64,000 nt of DNA from Flectobacillus longus (GCF_030056705.1 NZ_JASHIC010000013.1:124001-188000); one strand, 5' to 3'. Shown: positions 24,848 to 33,882, counted from the first letter of the stretch. The notes: generated by a model not told the origin, from the letters alone. Numbers and translations: made by a program.

Positions 24848-25246
24848 TTAATCTAACAAACCTTTTTGTTTTAAATAGTCAAAAATCAACTTGTCAACTT
24901 CTGCAATTTTGTCTTGGTCTGTGTATTTGAGCCATTGAATCTCTTCTATCTCTGCGCTTGCTTTCAAGTCACCAACATATTTTCCTCCATAACAAGTCAT
25001 TTTTACCATAACTCCTTCAGGATGTCCATGCGCTTGTGCTTCAAAAGTACCAATGTAATGCAACGTTTCTGCGTCAAGCTTTACACTCAATTCCTCTTCA
25101 ATTTCTCGAAGTAACGCTTGCTCATCTGTTTCTCCAACCTCTCTTTTTCCACCTGGGATATAGAACTTATCCTTCCCATAACTTTTTGTGGAAAGGATAG
25201 ATTGATTCTGTAACTCTATCCAAGCAAGCTTATCTATAACCTTCAT
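24848..25246 (-). CDS. Nudix hydrolase
   Basis: A 132-residue single Nudix domain. The Nudix box is complete: GGKREVGETDEQAL followed by REIEEEL. It hydrolyses a nucleoside diphosphate linked to some moiety. It lies 15 bases downstream of the Nampt gene on the same strand, so it is probably co-transcribed and may act on NAD-related or oxidised nucleotides; it lacks the C-terminal winged helix of the NAD regulator NrtR, so it is not that regulator. Confidence 0.88.
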   Translation of the reverse strand: MKVIDKLAWIELQNQSILSTKSYGKDKFYIPGGKREVGETDEQALLREIEEELSVKLDAETLHYIGTFEAQAHGHPEGVMVKMTCYGGKYVGDLKASAEIEEIQWLKYTDQDKIAEVDKLIFDYLKQKGLLD

Positions 25247-25261
25247 ATTTAAGATGTTTTT

Positions 25262-26632
25262 TTATAAACTATTCCCCTTCACTTCGTCAAAAGTGTAATC
25301 TTTCAAGATTTCACCATTTTCAAAAACTGTTACGAGTAAATCCTCCCCTTCTTCGTCGAGGTTAACTGTATGATATTCGTTGTCTTTGAAAATGAGTTTC
25401 AAACGTCCTTTTTTACTCTTTTTACCGTGGTCGGTAATGGGGTCTTTAAATACCAAACGGTCTTGTCCGTCGACGGTAGCGCAACTACATTTGAAGGCAA
25501 ATTTTTGGGTATCTCTATGTACTTTTTGCAAAAGAGCCCCACCCATACCAAAGGTAATATTATCTGCACTCCAACCATTTGTGGCAAGATTTTCAAGGAT
25601 TTCGCCAATACTTTCATAGTTGACTCCATCGCCTTGGATTACTCTGATTTGAGGCACTAATACTTTATATCCTTTTTCATTAATGGTATATCCTATTTTC
25701 TCGCCTAAAATTTCAGTTACTTTCAACACTACATCTTTTGGAACGCCACTATCTGGACGAACTACTAAAGTACCATTTCTAGCTAAAATCTTTTCTTTTA
25801 AGGCCTCTCCCCACAGTTTTTCGCAAGCATGATACACGTCGTAGCTATCGCTCACAACAGCTACTAACCCTTCTGGATATTGGTCAAGCATATTGCGATA
25901 GGCATCTAGCTCGCCTTCTTGTTTCCAACTCGTAATCGTGCTGTGTTCGGCAGCAGGAATACTGAAACCAAACATACTATCTGGCTGATAGTACTCTTGG
26001 ATAAATGTCAATGCCATAACGGTATCCGTACCCATGAAGTTTACCAAATGCGCAGCTCCTCCTACACCTGCACTTTCGACACTAGAGACTCCTCTAAAAC
26101 CAAAATCATGAAGTTTGAAATCAATAAGGCTTGGGTCACCTGTTTTTTCTAAATAAGATAAAATCAATGAACGAACAGCCTTACTAGTGGTAGCAACTGT
26201 ACATGGATACCATAGTTGTACCAATAGGGTTTCTAGAAAATTGCTTAACCAATAGCATTTAGGATCGGTATTTTCAACGGTCATTAGTACATGATGAGTC
26301 GGAATAACTGCCCCTTCAGCAACGGCCTTGATTCTTATTGGAAGTCTACCTTGATATTTTTCGAGAATATATTCCCAGCCTTCACGGTTAAATAGCGTTT
26401 CTGAGCCAAAATGTGCGGCATAAAGTTTAGCAGCTTGGTCTATCTTAGCTTGCGTAACGACTTCTCCTGCCAAATATTCCTTGAGCAAATACTGCAATCC
26501 AAAAAAGGTAACTTGCTCGAATTTTCCTCCGCGACTCTCGAAATAACTGTAGATATGACTGGTTCCAGAAGGATATTGTTTGTAATGACTCAGCTTGTAG
26601 CTGTCGGTGAGTAGGAGGATATTATTTTGCAT
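25262..26632 (-). CDS. nadV: Nicotinamide phosphoribosyltransferase (Nampt, NadV-type)
   Basis: A 456-residue protein very like vertebrate and bacterial Nampt. LTDSYKLSHYKQYP at the start, HDFGFRGVSSVESAGVGGAAHL, the EHSTITSW block holding the catalytic His, VVSDSYDVYHACEKLWG, RPDSGVP, GDGVNYESI and TFGMGGALLQK (PRPP and nicotinamide sites) are all in order. It makes NMN from nicotinamide and PRPP, the first step of deamidase-independent NAD salvage. A Nudix gene follows, and a NadM-like/Nudix gene lies 231 bases upstream on the same strand. A -7 box is at 26752-26759. Confidence 0.95.
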   Translation of the reverse strand: MQNNILLLTDSYKLSHYKQYPSGTSHIYSYFESRGGKFEQVTFFGLQYLLKEYLAGEVVTQAKIDQAAKLYAAHFGSETLFNREGWEYILEKYQGRLPIRIKAVAEGAVIPTHHVLMTVENTDPKCYWLSNFLETLLVQLWYPCTVATTSKAVRSLILSYLEKTGDPSLIDFKLHDFGFRGVSSVESAGVGGAAHLVNFMGTDTVMALTFIQEYYQPDSMFGFSIPAAEHSTITSWKQEGELDAYRNMLDQYPEGLVAVVSDSYDVYHACEKLWGEALKEKILARNGTLVVRPDSGVPKDVVLKVTEILGEKIGYTINEKGYKVLVPQIRVIQGDGVNYESIGEILENLATNGWSADNITFGMGGALLQKVHRDTQKFAFKCSCATVDGQDRLVFKDPITDHGKKSKKGRLKLIFKDNEYHTVNLDEEGEDLLVTVFENGEILKDYTFDEVKGNSL

Positions 26633-26706
26633 ATCAACTCGGTTTGAGCTTCGAAAAGCTATATTTATAGCAGTAAACTAAAGGCTATCAAGCCATTTCC
26701 CAATTT

Positions 26707-26737
26707 CTTAAGTTAGGTTAATTTAGCTTACGTTAAG
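26707..26737. promoter_or_regulatory. Imperfect palindrome in the nadV leader, possible operator
   Basis: CTTAAGTTAGG and CCTTACGTTAAG-like halves form an imperfect dyad (CTTAA to TTAAG) just downstream of the predicted -7 box. A regulator site is possible but not matched to a known motif. Confidence 0.25.
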
Positions 26738-26751
26738 TTTTTATTAAAAAA

Positions 26752-26759
26752 CAAAGATA
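26752..26759 (-). promoter_or_regulatory. Predicted -7 box of nadV
   Basis: The minus strand reads TATCTTTG (TAnnTTTG), 120 bases ahead of the start codon. Confidence 0.4.
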
Positions 26760-26863
26760 GAATTCTTGATGTAGTAAAGAACTTATCAAGAAAAATATTT
26801 ATTCGGGGCTTTGGGCAACAAGCTCTAAAGAATCCGAAATCAAATATCCGACATCCCCAATCC

Positions 26864-27745
26864 TTAAAATCCCTTTTTTTCCCACAATCTAAAAATCACA
26901 CGGTGCTCTTCTACAAAGTCTTGCTCAGTCAGAGAAGCAATATCGAACCATTTTAACTCCTCAATATCGTCTTGCGCTGTGGGAGTTCCTCCTTCGTATT
27001 CGGCTACAAAAAAGCTAGTGATAATTTTGTCAACCTCTTCTCTGTATCGCCAATCGTCTATTTTGGCAGTACCAATGTATCGAGCTTTGGTTAATTTCAA
27101 ACCCGTTTCTTCCTCGGCTTCTCGGATGGCTGCATCTTCGAAACAATCATCTTCGGGGTCGATAAACCCTCCGATAAATCTAAAAAGTGCTTGTTGGGGT
27201 TTTCTGCCAAGTAAAACTTTATCGCCAGACACGATAGCTACATCGACAGTAGGAAATACTTTTGGATATTGCGCTCGAACGGTTTGAAATACGCCTACTC
27301 GATAGGCTTCTTGCGAACGGTCAGCATCGCTGATGATGTACGGTGCATATTCGGGCAAATCAACCCATTCGATAGGATAAGTAAGTTCATAATGAGTGAG
27401 GTTATTACTTTCTTTGAAGACAAATAACTGACAATCTTTATTTTCACCAACCACCTTAATAATAGCATTTTCCAATGCTTGTGAAGTTGCTTGTGCAGAT
27501 ATTTGCTTTTTGAAGGATATAATCTTAGCCTTTGGAAATTCCTTTTCCAACATCAACTTTCTGGTTTCTATATCCAAAGGATGATTTTTGCTAGAAGGAA
27601 TAGGCGCTGAAGCTATTACAAGAATCACTTCAGGATATTGATTTTGTAATTGGTTGATAAAAGCTTTTTCAAAAGCTCCTATTTCGATTTGTTGAAAAGT
27701 GCCAACCACTACGGCGTATAAAACTGATGAGGTATTTTGAGTCAT
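26864..27745 (-). CDS. NadM-like (degenerate adenylyltransferase)-Nudix fusion, ADP-ribose pyrophosphatase type
   Basis: A 293-residue two-domain protein. The first 170 residues have the nucleotidyltransferase fold of NadM but the catalytic GxFxPxHxGH motif is lost: the sequence reads VGTFQQIEIGAFE (about residues 15-27), without either histidine. The second half is a complete Nudix domain (GGFIDPEDD, then REAEEETG). In the NadM-Nudix family the two halves make NAD and hydrolyse ADP-ribose. Here the Nudix half is probably the working part and the front half a vestige or a binding module. It neighbours the Nampt gene, consistent with NAD turnover. Confidence 0.85.
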   Translation of the reverse strand: MTQNTSSVLYAVVVGTFQQIEIGAFEKAFINQLQNQYPEVILVIASAPIPSSKNHPLDIETRKLMLEKEFPKAKIISFKKQISAQATSQALENAIIKVVGENKDCQLFVFKESNNLTHYELTYPIEWVDLPEYAPYIISDADRSQEAYRVGVFQTVRAQYPKVFPTVDVAIVSGDKVLLGRKPQQALFRFIGGFIDPEDDCFEDAAIREAEEETGLKLTKARYIGTAKIDDWRYREEVDKIITSFFVAEYEGGTPTAQDDIEELKWFDIASLTEQDFVEEHRVIFRLWEKKGF

Positions 27746-27900
27746 ACTCTTGGTCTATTTTTCTTTGAGTACTTTAAAAATACAACCATTTCTTGAAAAG
27801 AAGGGTTTCCTAAGTTTATTCATTTGTCAATAGGTGCATAGTCAAACCTAATCCCATAGAGAAAAGTCTGTTTATCAGGTAAACTAGAATCGTTAAAAAG

Positions 27901-27958
27901 AGCGCCGTAGGTGCGACAGAAAGCCAATGATATTGAAGTCTGTCGCACCTACGGCGCT
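27901..27958. repeat. 20-base perfect inverted repeat (CGCCGTAGGTGCGACA type)
   Basis: Arms 27901-27920 and 27939-27958 are perfectly complementary around an 18-base loop, much richer in G+C than the surroundings. It lies downstream of the GNAT gene, so it may end its transcript; the sequence has the look of a dispersed repeat. Confidence 0.7.
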
Positions 27959-27991
27959 TTTACTCAAACAGAAATATCTGTTTGAGATTTT

Positions 27992-28459
27992 CTAAAATAC
28001 TATCTCCATTTTAATATCAGCACGAGAATATTCGGTTTCACCAATTGGAACTTCGACGAAGCCTAATTTACGATACATGGTTAAAGCTGGTGTAAGTTGA
28101 GTCGAGGAAACTAACCATAGAACTGTTGCACCTAAATCTTTTGCCGCCTGAATCGTATGCGCACATAGAACCTTTCCTGCTCCGATACCTTGATATTGAG
28201 GGTTTACAGCCATTTTAGCCATTTCATAATCGGTATCACTATTTTTGACTAAGGCAACTGTTCCTACTACTTGATTTTGAAAAAGGGCAAAGAAAATCTG
28301 ACCTCCACTTTCCAAAATATATTTTTCGGGATTTTCCAGTTGCTCCACATCATGTGGTTCTACTTTAAAATACTTTTGAATCCATTCTAAATTCAAAGTC
28401 TTAAAATCCTCTTTGTACTGAGGTTGGTATGATTCGATTTGTATTGATTCCTTTGACAT
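27992..28459 (-). CDS. GNAT-family N-acetyltransferase
   Basis: A 155-residue single GNAT domain with the acetyl-CoA loop QYQGIGAGKVLC and the C-terminal pattern ALTMYRKLGFVEVPIGETEYSRADIKM. The latter, with the early WIQKYF, resembles bacterial GNATs that precede MarR-type regulators. The substrate is unknown. It is a single leftward gene. Confidence 0.85.
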   Translation of the reverse strand: MSKESIQIESYQPQYKEDFKTLNLEWIQKYFKVEPHDVEQLENPEKYILESGGQIFFALFQNQVVGTVALVKNSDTDYEMAKMAVNPQYQGIGAGKVLCAHTIQAAKDLGATVLWLVSSTQLTPALTMYRKLGFVEVPIGETEYSRADIKMEIVF

Positions 28460-28588
28460 AAATCTATCATGCTATACGCCTAGAGCCATAGGCTTTTGGC
28501 AAATGGTTGATAAAAAAGTTATCAGTTATTGGTATATCAGTTATTGGATTGCACTCATCACCAGATTAGTACTTTCAAATTAACTTAG

Positions 28589-28721
28589 TGGGCAAAATTA
28601 AAATAATTTTACCCGCTTTAAGCTCTAGGCTTTATGCTGTAGGCTAAAAGTTGAAATGAATTTCTCATGAAATAACTTAAGCTCTTTTGCCTAATGCCTA
28701 TAGCCGAGAGCTTAAAGCCTA
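28589..28721. repeat. Intergenic hairpin repeat, copy A
   Basis: Two arms of about 38 bases (GCTTTAAGCTCT...GGCTAAAAG from 28615 and its imperfect complement ending at 28719) fold around a centre containing TCATGAAATAA. The leftward extension GGCAAAATTAAA..AATTTTACC also occurs in copy C (56872-56995). It ends at the stop codon of the PhzF gene. Confidence 0.65.
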
Positions 28722-29504
28722 CACAAAGATTTGACCCTTAAGATATAATACAGCCTTTCCTGCAATTTTGACTCTATCGCCTTCAAGTTTGCACCATAAC
28801 TCTCCTTTGCGAGGTGATATTTGCCATGCGGTTAGCGCTGTCTTGCCGAGTTGTTGAGCCCAATAGGGTGTCAAAGTCGTATGTGCCGAACCAGTAACGG
28901 GATCTTCGTCAATCCCTGATTGTGGTCCGAAGAAACGTGACACAAAATCTACCTTACTACCTTTGGCAGTTGCAATAATTCCTCTGGCTTCGATAGTAGC
29001 CATTTTTCGCAAATCTGGACGAAGTTCCAAGACCAATGTTTCATTTTCGAGCACGACCATATAATCCGATTTGCCACGATAGGTATGAAGGATATTTACG
29101 CCCAAACATTCATTCAAAGCTGGCAATGGCTCTACCTCCTTGATTTCGTCTACAGGAAAATTTAATTCTAATAAATCATCTTGTTTCTGAACCGTTAAGA
29201 TGCCACTTCTTGAAAAAAACTCGATAACCTCATGCTTATAACCTAATTCAGTAAACAATACATGCGCAGTTGCCAAAGTAGCATGACCACACAAATCCAC
29301 TTCTACCGTTGGGGTAAACCAGCGAATATGAAAACGAGTGTCTGTTTCTTGTACAAAAAAGGCAGTTTCAGCCAGATTGTTTTCCAATGCAATTTTTTGC
29401 ATTAGATCATCTGTCAGCCATGATTCTAGCGGGCAAACTGCCGCTGGATTTCCTCCAAAAACTTGAGAAGAAAACGCATCTACTTGATAAATAGAAATTT
29501 GCAT
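28719..29504 (-). CDS. PhzF-family isomerase/epimerase
   Basis: A 261-residue PhzF protein: IYQVDAFSSQVFGGNPAAVCPL, NLAETAFFV (catalytic-type Glu), DLCGHATLATAHVLF and DEDPVTGSAHTTLTPYW are the family hallmarks. PhzF-type enzymes catalyse proton-shift isomerisations; most members have unknown substrates. It lies 104 bases downstream of a MarR-type regulator on the same strand and may be under its control. Confidence 0.92.
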   Translation of the reverse strand: MQISIYQVDAFSSQVFGGNPAAVCPLESWLTDDLMQKIALENNLAETAFFVQETDTRFHIRWFTPTVEVDLCGHATLATAHVLFTELGYKHEVIEFFSRSGILTVQKQDDLLELNFPVDEIKEVEPLPALNECLGVNILHTYRGKSDYMVVLENETLVLELRPDLRKMATIEARGIIATAKGSKVDFVSRFFGPQSGIDEDPVTGSAHTTLTPYWAQQLGKTALTAWQISPRKGELWCKLEGDRVKIAGKAVLYLKGQIFV

Positions 29505-29608
29505 TGTATTAATATTGAAGTTTATGTAATTGGGTTATAGCTTTCGGGCGTCAGTTTTGGGCTTTAAAAGAACTTTCTTTTCTGTTTCTCAAAAGTTATT
29601 ACTATGAG

Positions 29609-30100
29609 CTACTTTGATTTTTCATCAATATATTTTTGATAGTAATCTATATAAAAACCATCTTTCAAAAAATACTGCTCGAATGCCTCCACAGAACGCA
29701 TTAAATCATGTGCTTCTTTGCTAATCAATTGTTGATTAACCGTTTTGATGTTGTCCCAAATTTCTTGTAACTGGGGTAAAAATGCCCAGCCTTTTTCTGT
29801 CAGTTTCAAAATACGTTTACGAGCATCTTCAGGCGACTTTTCGGACATAACCCAGCCTTTTTTCTCTAATTCTTTTACAAATTGAATCACCGCAGGATGC
29901 GAAATATTTAGATACTCTGAGGCTTCCATCACACCGATAGATTCTTTTTGAGACAACAAGTAAAAAAGAGGAAACCATTTGGGTTCAAAATCGATGCCGT
30001 GTACACGGTACACATTAATGGCCTGCTTAAAAACCAATTCGGCAAGACGTTTCATCCTACTCGCAATCGCCAAAGGGCCTAATTCTTTAATAATATCCAT
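29609..30100 (-). CDS. MarR-family transcriptional regulator
   Basis: A 163-residue protein with the MarR winged helix: ASEYLNISHPAVIQFVKELEKKGWV (recognition region) and SPEDARKRILKLTEKG (wing). MarR dimers usually repress their own gene and neighbours until a small aromatic ligand binds. A palindrome with direct repeats just upstream of its start (30104-30133) is a good candidate operator. The likely target is the operon with PhzF. Confidence 0.9.
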   Translation of the reverse strand: MDIIKELGPLAIASRMKRLAELVFKQAINVYRVHGIDFEPKWFPLFYLLSQKESIGVMEASEYLNISHPAVIQFVKELEKKGWVMSEKSPEDARKRILKLTEKGWAFLPQLQEIWDNIKTVNQQLISKEAHDLMRSVEAFEQYFLKDGFYIDYYQKYIDEKSK

Positions 30101-30103
30101 TTT

Positions 30104-30133
30104 TATGTAATCAGTTACGTAACCAGTTACTAA
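30104..30133. promoter_or_regulatory. Candidate MarR operator
   Basis: The palindrome GTTACGTAAC (30114-30123) lies inside direct repeats of CAGTTAC (30112-30118 and 30124-30130), immediately ahead of the MarR start. Spacing and symmetry suit autoregulation. Confidence 0.5.
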
Positions 30134-30223
30134 ATTAATTATTTATTTTAACTAAAAAAATAAAAGATAAGAATTTTATGATAGTCGGCTAAAAGATGAC
30201 TGCTCCTAGCCGACTGCCAGATA

Positions 30224-31702
30224 CTATCTATCTAAGATTTCAGCATTACCTTCAGTCATTTTTAACACCTTTGAAACACAGGCTGGTATCTCCCCTTCAT
30301 AATGCGTTACGTAAAGCAATGTTTTATTCAATTTGACACAAATTTCATCTACCAAATCTCTAAAATAACGAATATGCTGTTGGTCAAGCCCTTGACAAGG
30401 CTCATCTAATACCAATAAAGGAGGGTTTTTAATCAAAGCTCTTGCCAGCAATACCATACGCTGTTCGCCTGTTGAAATTTCAGAAAAACGCTTTTGCGAT
30501 AAATGCTCAATTCCCAACAAGCGTAGATATTTTTCGGCTAGCTCTTGCTGTCCAGGCTTTAATGACTGATACAGTCCATTGGTATTGTACAAACCTGAGG
30601 CTACAGCTTTGAAAACCTCTGTTCTTTTGGTAAAAAACAAATGCAATTCGGGCGACACAAAGCCTATCTTGCCTTTAATATCCCAAATCGACTCTCCCGA
30701 GCCTCTTTTACGGTCGAAAAGGTCAAAATCGTTAGCATAACTTTGTGGATTATCGGCATTGATGAGACTTAGAAGCGTAGATTTTCCAGAACCATTTGGT
30801 CCTAATACAGCCCATTTTTCACCACGTTTTACTTCCCAATTGAGCGTATTTAATACTTTTTTACTTCCATAACTTACGTTTACGTTACGCATACGGACAG
30901 CGTATTCGAAGGTATCTTGACTTGTACTCGATGCCAAAAGTTCTTCTAGCAAAGCATGATCTAACTTTACTTCCTGTGTGGCTCCTGCCTCTATGCTTTT
31001 TTTCAATTCAAAAACATTCGTAATACAAGTCGGTATTTCGTCGGGTGTAGTTACCAAAATAATATGGGTGCCATGTTGCGATATAGCATTGATGGCTTCA
31101 TGTAATATCGTTCTGGAAGCAATATCTAAACCCACAAATGGGGTATCTAACAACATTACTTTGGGACGTTTGAGAAACGAACGCGTCAGCAAAGTACGAC
31201 GAGTTTCGCCGTTCGAAAGAGTCATTAATTTACGTTCAAGCAGATGTTCGATGCGTAATACTCTGGCGGCATTCAATAGCTCTTCCTCGGTATATGGTGA
31301 AGGTGGTAATTGAACCGATTTTTCATCGATTGTACCAATAGGTTTCATTTGGTCTGTCAAAAACTCACGAACTGTTGGCGAGTTTTCGGCATCATACACG
31401 TTGAAACGCTGCTGGTAATATTGTGCGGCAGAATTCAGGATACGATTTCCTGAATAATCTCTTGATACCAACTCGATTTTATCTTTCAGCAATTGTCCTT
31501 CTTCCAAGAAATGGAATTTAACTTTCCCTCCCACAAATGGAATTTTACCTGCCAAAGCTTCTAACAAAGTGGTTTTACCCGAACCATTTTCTCCAACAAT
31601 AGCCCAATGTTGTTGGTCTTCTATTTGCCAAGTAAGGTTGCGAACGACAATTTTTTCAAATTTTCTGAGAGCTGTATTTTCTAAACTGATAAAAGGAGTC
31701 AT
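30224..31702 (-). CDS. Double ABC ATPase, ModF-like
   Basis: A 492-residue soluble protein with two ABC cassettes: Walker A GENGSGKTT (about 37-45) and GPNGSGKST (about 299-307), signature regions LSNGETRR and ISTGEQRM, and Walker B MLLDTPFVGLD and LVLDEPCQGLD. It has no membrane segments. The tandem arrangement and length match ModF (photorepair protein PhrA), linked to molybdate genes in enterobacteria but of unclear function. The first Walker B reads LLDTP, with Thr in place of the catalytic Glu, so that half may be inactive. An AraC gene lies 41 bases upstream. Confidence 0.85.
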   Translation of the reverse strand: MTPFISLENTALRKFEKIVVRNLTWQIEDQQHWAIVGENGSGKTTLLEALAGKIPFVGGKVKFHFLEEGQLLKDKIELVSRDYSGNRILNSAAQYYQQRFNVYDAENSPTVREFLTDQMKPIGTIDEKSVQLPPSPYTEEELLNAARVLRIEHLLERKLMTLSNGETRRTLLTRSFLKRPKVMLLDTPFVGLDIASRTILHEAINAISQHGTHIILVTTPDEIPTCITNVFELKKSIEAGATQEVKLDHALLEELLASSTSQDTFEYAVRMRNVNVSYGSKKVLNTLNWEVKRGEKWAVLGPNGSGKSTLLSLINADNPQSYANDFDLFDRKRGSGESIWDIKGKIGFVSPELHLFFTKRTEVFKAVASGLYNTNGLYQSLKPGQQELAEKYLRLLGIEHLSQKRFSEISTGEQRMVLLARALIKNPPLLVLDEPCQGLDQQHIRYFRDLVDEICVKLNKTLLYVTHYEGEIPACVSKVLKMTEGNAEILDR

Positions 31703-31743
31703 TATATTTTATTGGTTAACCATGCTTTTTCATTACTAAAGTT

Positions 31744-32589
31744 TCAAAAATAATGCTTTTTAAATGCCAAAGGGTTGACTCCAGTCAGCTTTTTGAAAGT
31801 TCTGTTAAAATAAGACATACTTTCAAAACCGCAATCGAAGCAGGTTTCTGTCACATTTTTATCTAAAAGCAATAAATTTTTGGCTTGATTGACCCGATAA
31901 TGATTTAAAAATTCGATAAAAGTCAGTCGTGTCATTCTCTTAAAATAACGGCAAAAAGCCGCTTCTGAAAGATTGGTCATTTCGGCGACTTCGCTCAATT
32001 CTATTTTACGCTGATAGTTTTCATCAATAAACTGATACAGGCGTTTGATACGCTCTTGGTCTTTTTTGTTGTACTGATTTTCGACAGGCTTCTCATGTAA
32101 AAGTTCGTATTCAGTCGTGTTGGCGAGTAACTGAAAAATACTGAGTACTTCCAAAAACTGCTCAAATGGCGGTATTGTACGAATATTTTTCATTCTTTCG
32201 GCCAATGCTAACTTCACATTTTCGCCGAAAGCAATACCGTATTGTGAACGCTCAAACAGCTCGGCTATTCCTTTGAGTTCAGGTGTTTTGCTAAGTCCAT
32301 TTCCCAAAAATGACGGACTCAATTGCAAAACTACTTTCTCATAATCCTCCGTCTTGACCATGTAATCAAAATTGAGATGCGGAATATTGGAGCCAATCAG
32401 CACCAAATCATTGTAACGATAACGTGATATATGTTCGCCCACATGCCGAGTTCCATCTGTGCCTTCGATATAGACCAGCTCGATTTCGGGGTGAAAATGC
32501 CAATAAAAAATCTGACTCAATCTTGGATTTTGCATAATCCGAAATGAGCTATTAGAGTCTGGCGAAAATTCTTCTAGAATGAGTTTCAT
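31744..32589 (-). CDS. AraC-family transcriptional regulator
   Basis: A 281-residue protein with an N-terminal cupin-like domain (about 1-150, YWHFHPEIELVYIEG, GEHISRYRYNDLVLIG) and two C-terminal helix-turn-helix motifs (LSEVAEMTNLSEAAFCRYFKR and the terminal ETCFDCGFESMSYFNRTFKK). It is divergent from a PhyH dioxygenase gene and an aldo/keto reductase, so it probably controls them in response to a sugar-like ligand, and possibly the ABC gene downstream. Confidence 0.9.
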   Translation of the reverse strand: MKLILEEFSPDSNSSFRIMQNPRLSQIFYWHFHPEIELVYIEGTDGTRHVGEHISRYRYNDLVLIGSNIPHLNFDYMVKTEDYEKVVLQLSPSFLGNGLSKTPELKGIAELFERSQYGIAFGENVKLALAERMKNIRTIPPFEQFLEVLSIFQLLANTTEYELLHEKPVENQYNKKDQERIKRLYQFIDENYQRKIELSEVAEMTNLSEAAFCRYFKRMTRLTFIEFLNHYRVNQAKNLLLLDKNVTETCFDCGFESMSYFNRTFKKLTGVNPLAFKKHYF

Positions 32590-32763
32590 AATTCACTCCT
32601 AATGGGTTTTAAGACAAAATCTTCAAAATACCGTTTAAGCACACTCAACTGGCTTGTTAACTTGCTACGAATTTGTCAAATTTTGAACTTTATTTATCCA
32701 ATTACAAATCATTATTTATAAAAAAATCAAAATTGTTCAAAAAATGGCAATTATTAGCCAAGA

Positions 32764-32791
32764 TTTTGACTATTGCAACAGGTTAAATTTG
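32764..32791 (+). promoter_or_regulatory. Predicted promoter of the PhyH gene
   Basis: TTTTG (32764-32768), a 15-base spacer and TAAATTTG (32784-32791), 43 bases ahead of the start. Confidence 0.5.
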
Positions 32792-32833
32792 TATAACAAT
32801 TTCAATAACAGATATTACTAAACTAACAAGACC

Positions 32834-33814
32834 ATGCAAATGACTCCAACAATGGCTCCGACAATGATGGCCAATCAAAATCATAGAGATATTCCAGGCA
32901 ATCCTTCTACTGCGACAAGTAGCAAAATCGGTTTGAACGATCGTAGCAATGGTAAACCCTTACGTGTATTGAGCGAAGAAGATTGGCAATTTTGGATTCA
33001 TAATGGGTATGTCGTCATCAAAAATGCTATCTCACGTGAGCAAGCAGCTAAAACCGCAGCCTTTCTGTGGGAGTTTGAGGAAAAAGATCCTAATAATTCC
33101 GACACGTGGTATTCGGCACCAAGAGCCGAAATGCAGATGAAGGAACTAGTGGGTAGTGGCATGGTCGAGGTTTATAACCATCAGTTGTTATGGGAAAATC
33201 GTCAGGCGCAACGCGTGTATGACGCCTTTGTGGACGTTTGGGGTACTGAAAAATTGTGGGTGACGATTGATAGAGCCAATCTCAACTTTCCGATGCGTCC
33301 CAATCATATTTTCAAGGGTTTTATTCACTGGGATTATGACCCAGAAACTCGCCCTCAAAATGTACAAGGAGTTTTGGCATTAGCAGACCAAACAGATGAA
33401 AATATGGGTGGCTTTCAATGTATTCCAGAGCTTTATCGTACTTATGACACTTGGAAATTGACTCAACCAGAAGATAGAGACAGATTTAAACCAGACACCA
33501 CTGGTCTCGAAGAGCATTTTGTAAAAGTAAAACTAGAAGCTGGCGATTTGCTTATTTTCAATAGTACACAGCCACATGGTATTCGTCCAAATAAAAGTGA
33601 AGATAAAGTACGAATTGCTCAATATATTTCGATGATGCCAGCCGAGGAAGATAATGAGGCTTTGAAAAATTGGAGAATCAACTCATGGAAAAACCGTATC
33701 GCTCCTGAAGGATACGCATTTCCTGGCGACCCAAGAAACTTTGAAAGAGACCGCTACGAAACAGCCGTGTTATCAGATTTAGGAAAAAAATTACTCGGAC
33801 TTGAGAGTTATTGA
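32834..33814 (+). CDS. Phytanoyl-CoA dioxygenase-like Fe(II)/2-oxoglutarate oxygenase (PhyH family)
   Basis: A 326-residue double-stranded beta-helix oxygenase. The metal triad is visible: His and Asp in IHWDYDP and the distal His in STQPHGIRPN; the Arg in DKVRIAQY would bind 2-oxoglutarate. The first 50 residues are Met- and Asn-rich and probably disordered. Bacterial PhyH proteins hydroxylate varied small molecules, so the substrate is unknown. It is divergent from the AraC regulator and 97 bases upstream of an aldo/keto reductase. Confidence 0.88.
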   Translation: MQMTPTMAPTMMANQNHRDIPGNPSTATSSKIGLNDRSNGKPLRVLSEEDWQFWIHNGYVVIKNAISREQAAKTAAFLWEFEEKDPNNSDTWYSAPRAEMQMKELVGSGMVEVYNHQLLWENRQAQRVYDAFVDVWGTEKLWVTIDRANLNFPMRPNHIFKGFIHWDYDPETRPQNVQGVLALADQTDENMGGFQCIPELYRTYDTWKLTQPEDRDRFKPDTTGLEEHFVKVKLEAGDLLIFNSTQPHGIRPNKSEDKVRIAQYISMMPAEEDNEALKNWRINSWKNRIAPEGYAFPGDPRNFERDRYETAVLSDLGKKLLGLESY

Positions 33815-33835
33815 GTAATTGAATGAATTCAGATT

Positions 33836-33882
33836 GAGTGATTTTGAATAATTTATTGACTGAATATTTAATAAAATCACTC
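33836..33882. repeat. Weak inverted repeat between PhyH and aldo/keto reductase genes
   Basis: GAGTGATTTT (33836-33845) pairs with AAAATCACTC (33873-33882), similar to the outer arms of the hairpin at 646-721. Confidence 0.45.

Noticed and set aside
24848-25246. NrtR-type NAD regulator
   Set aside because: The protein is a lone Nudix domain without the winged helix.
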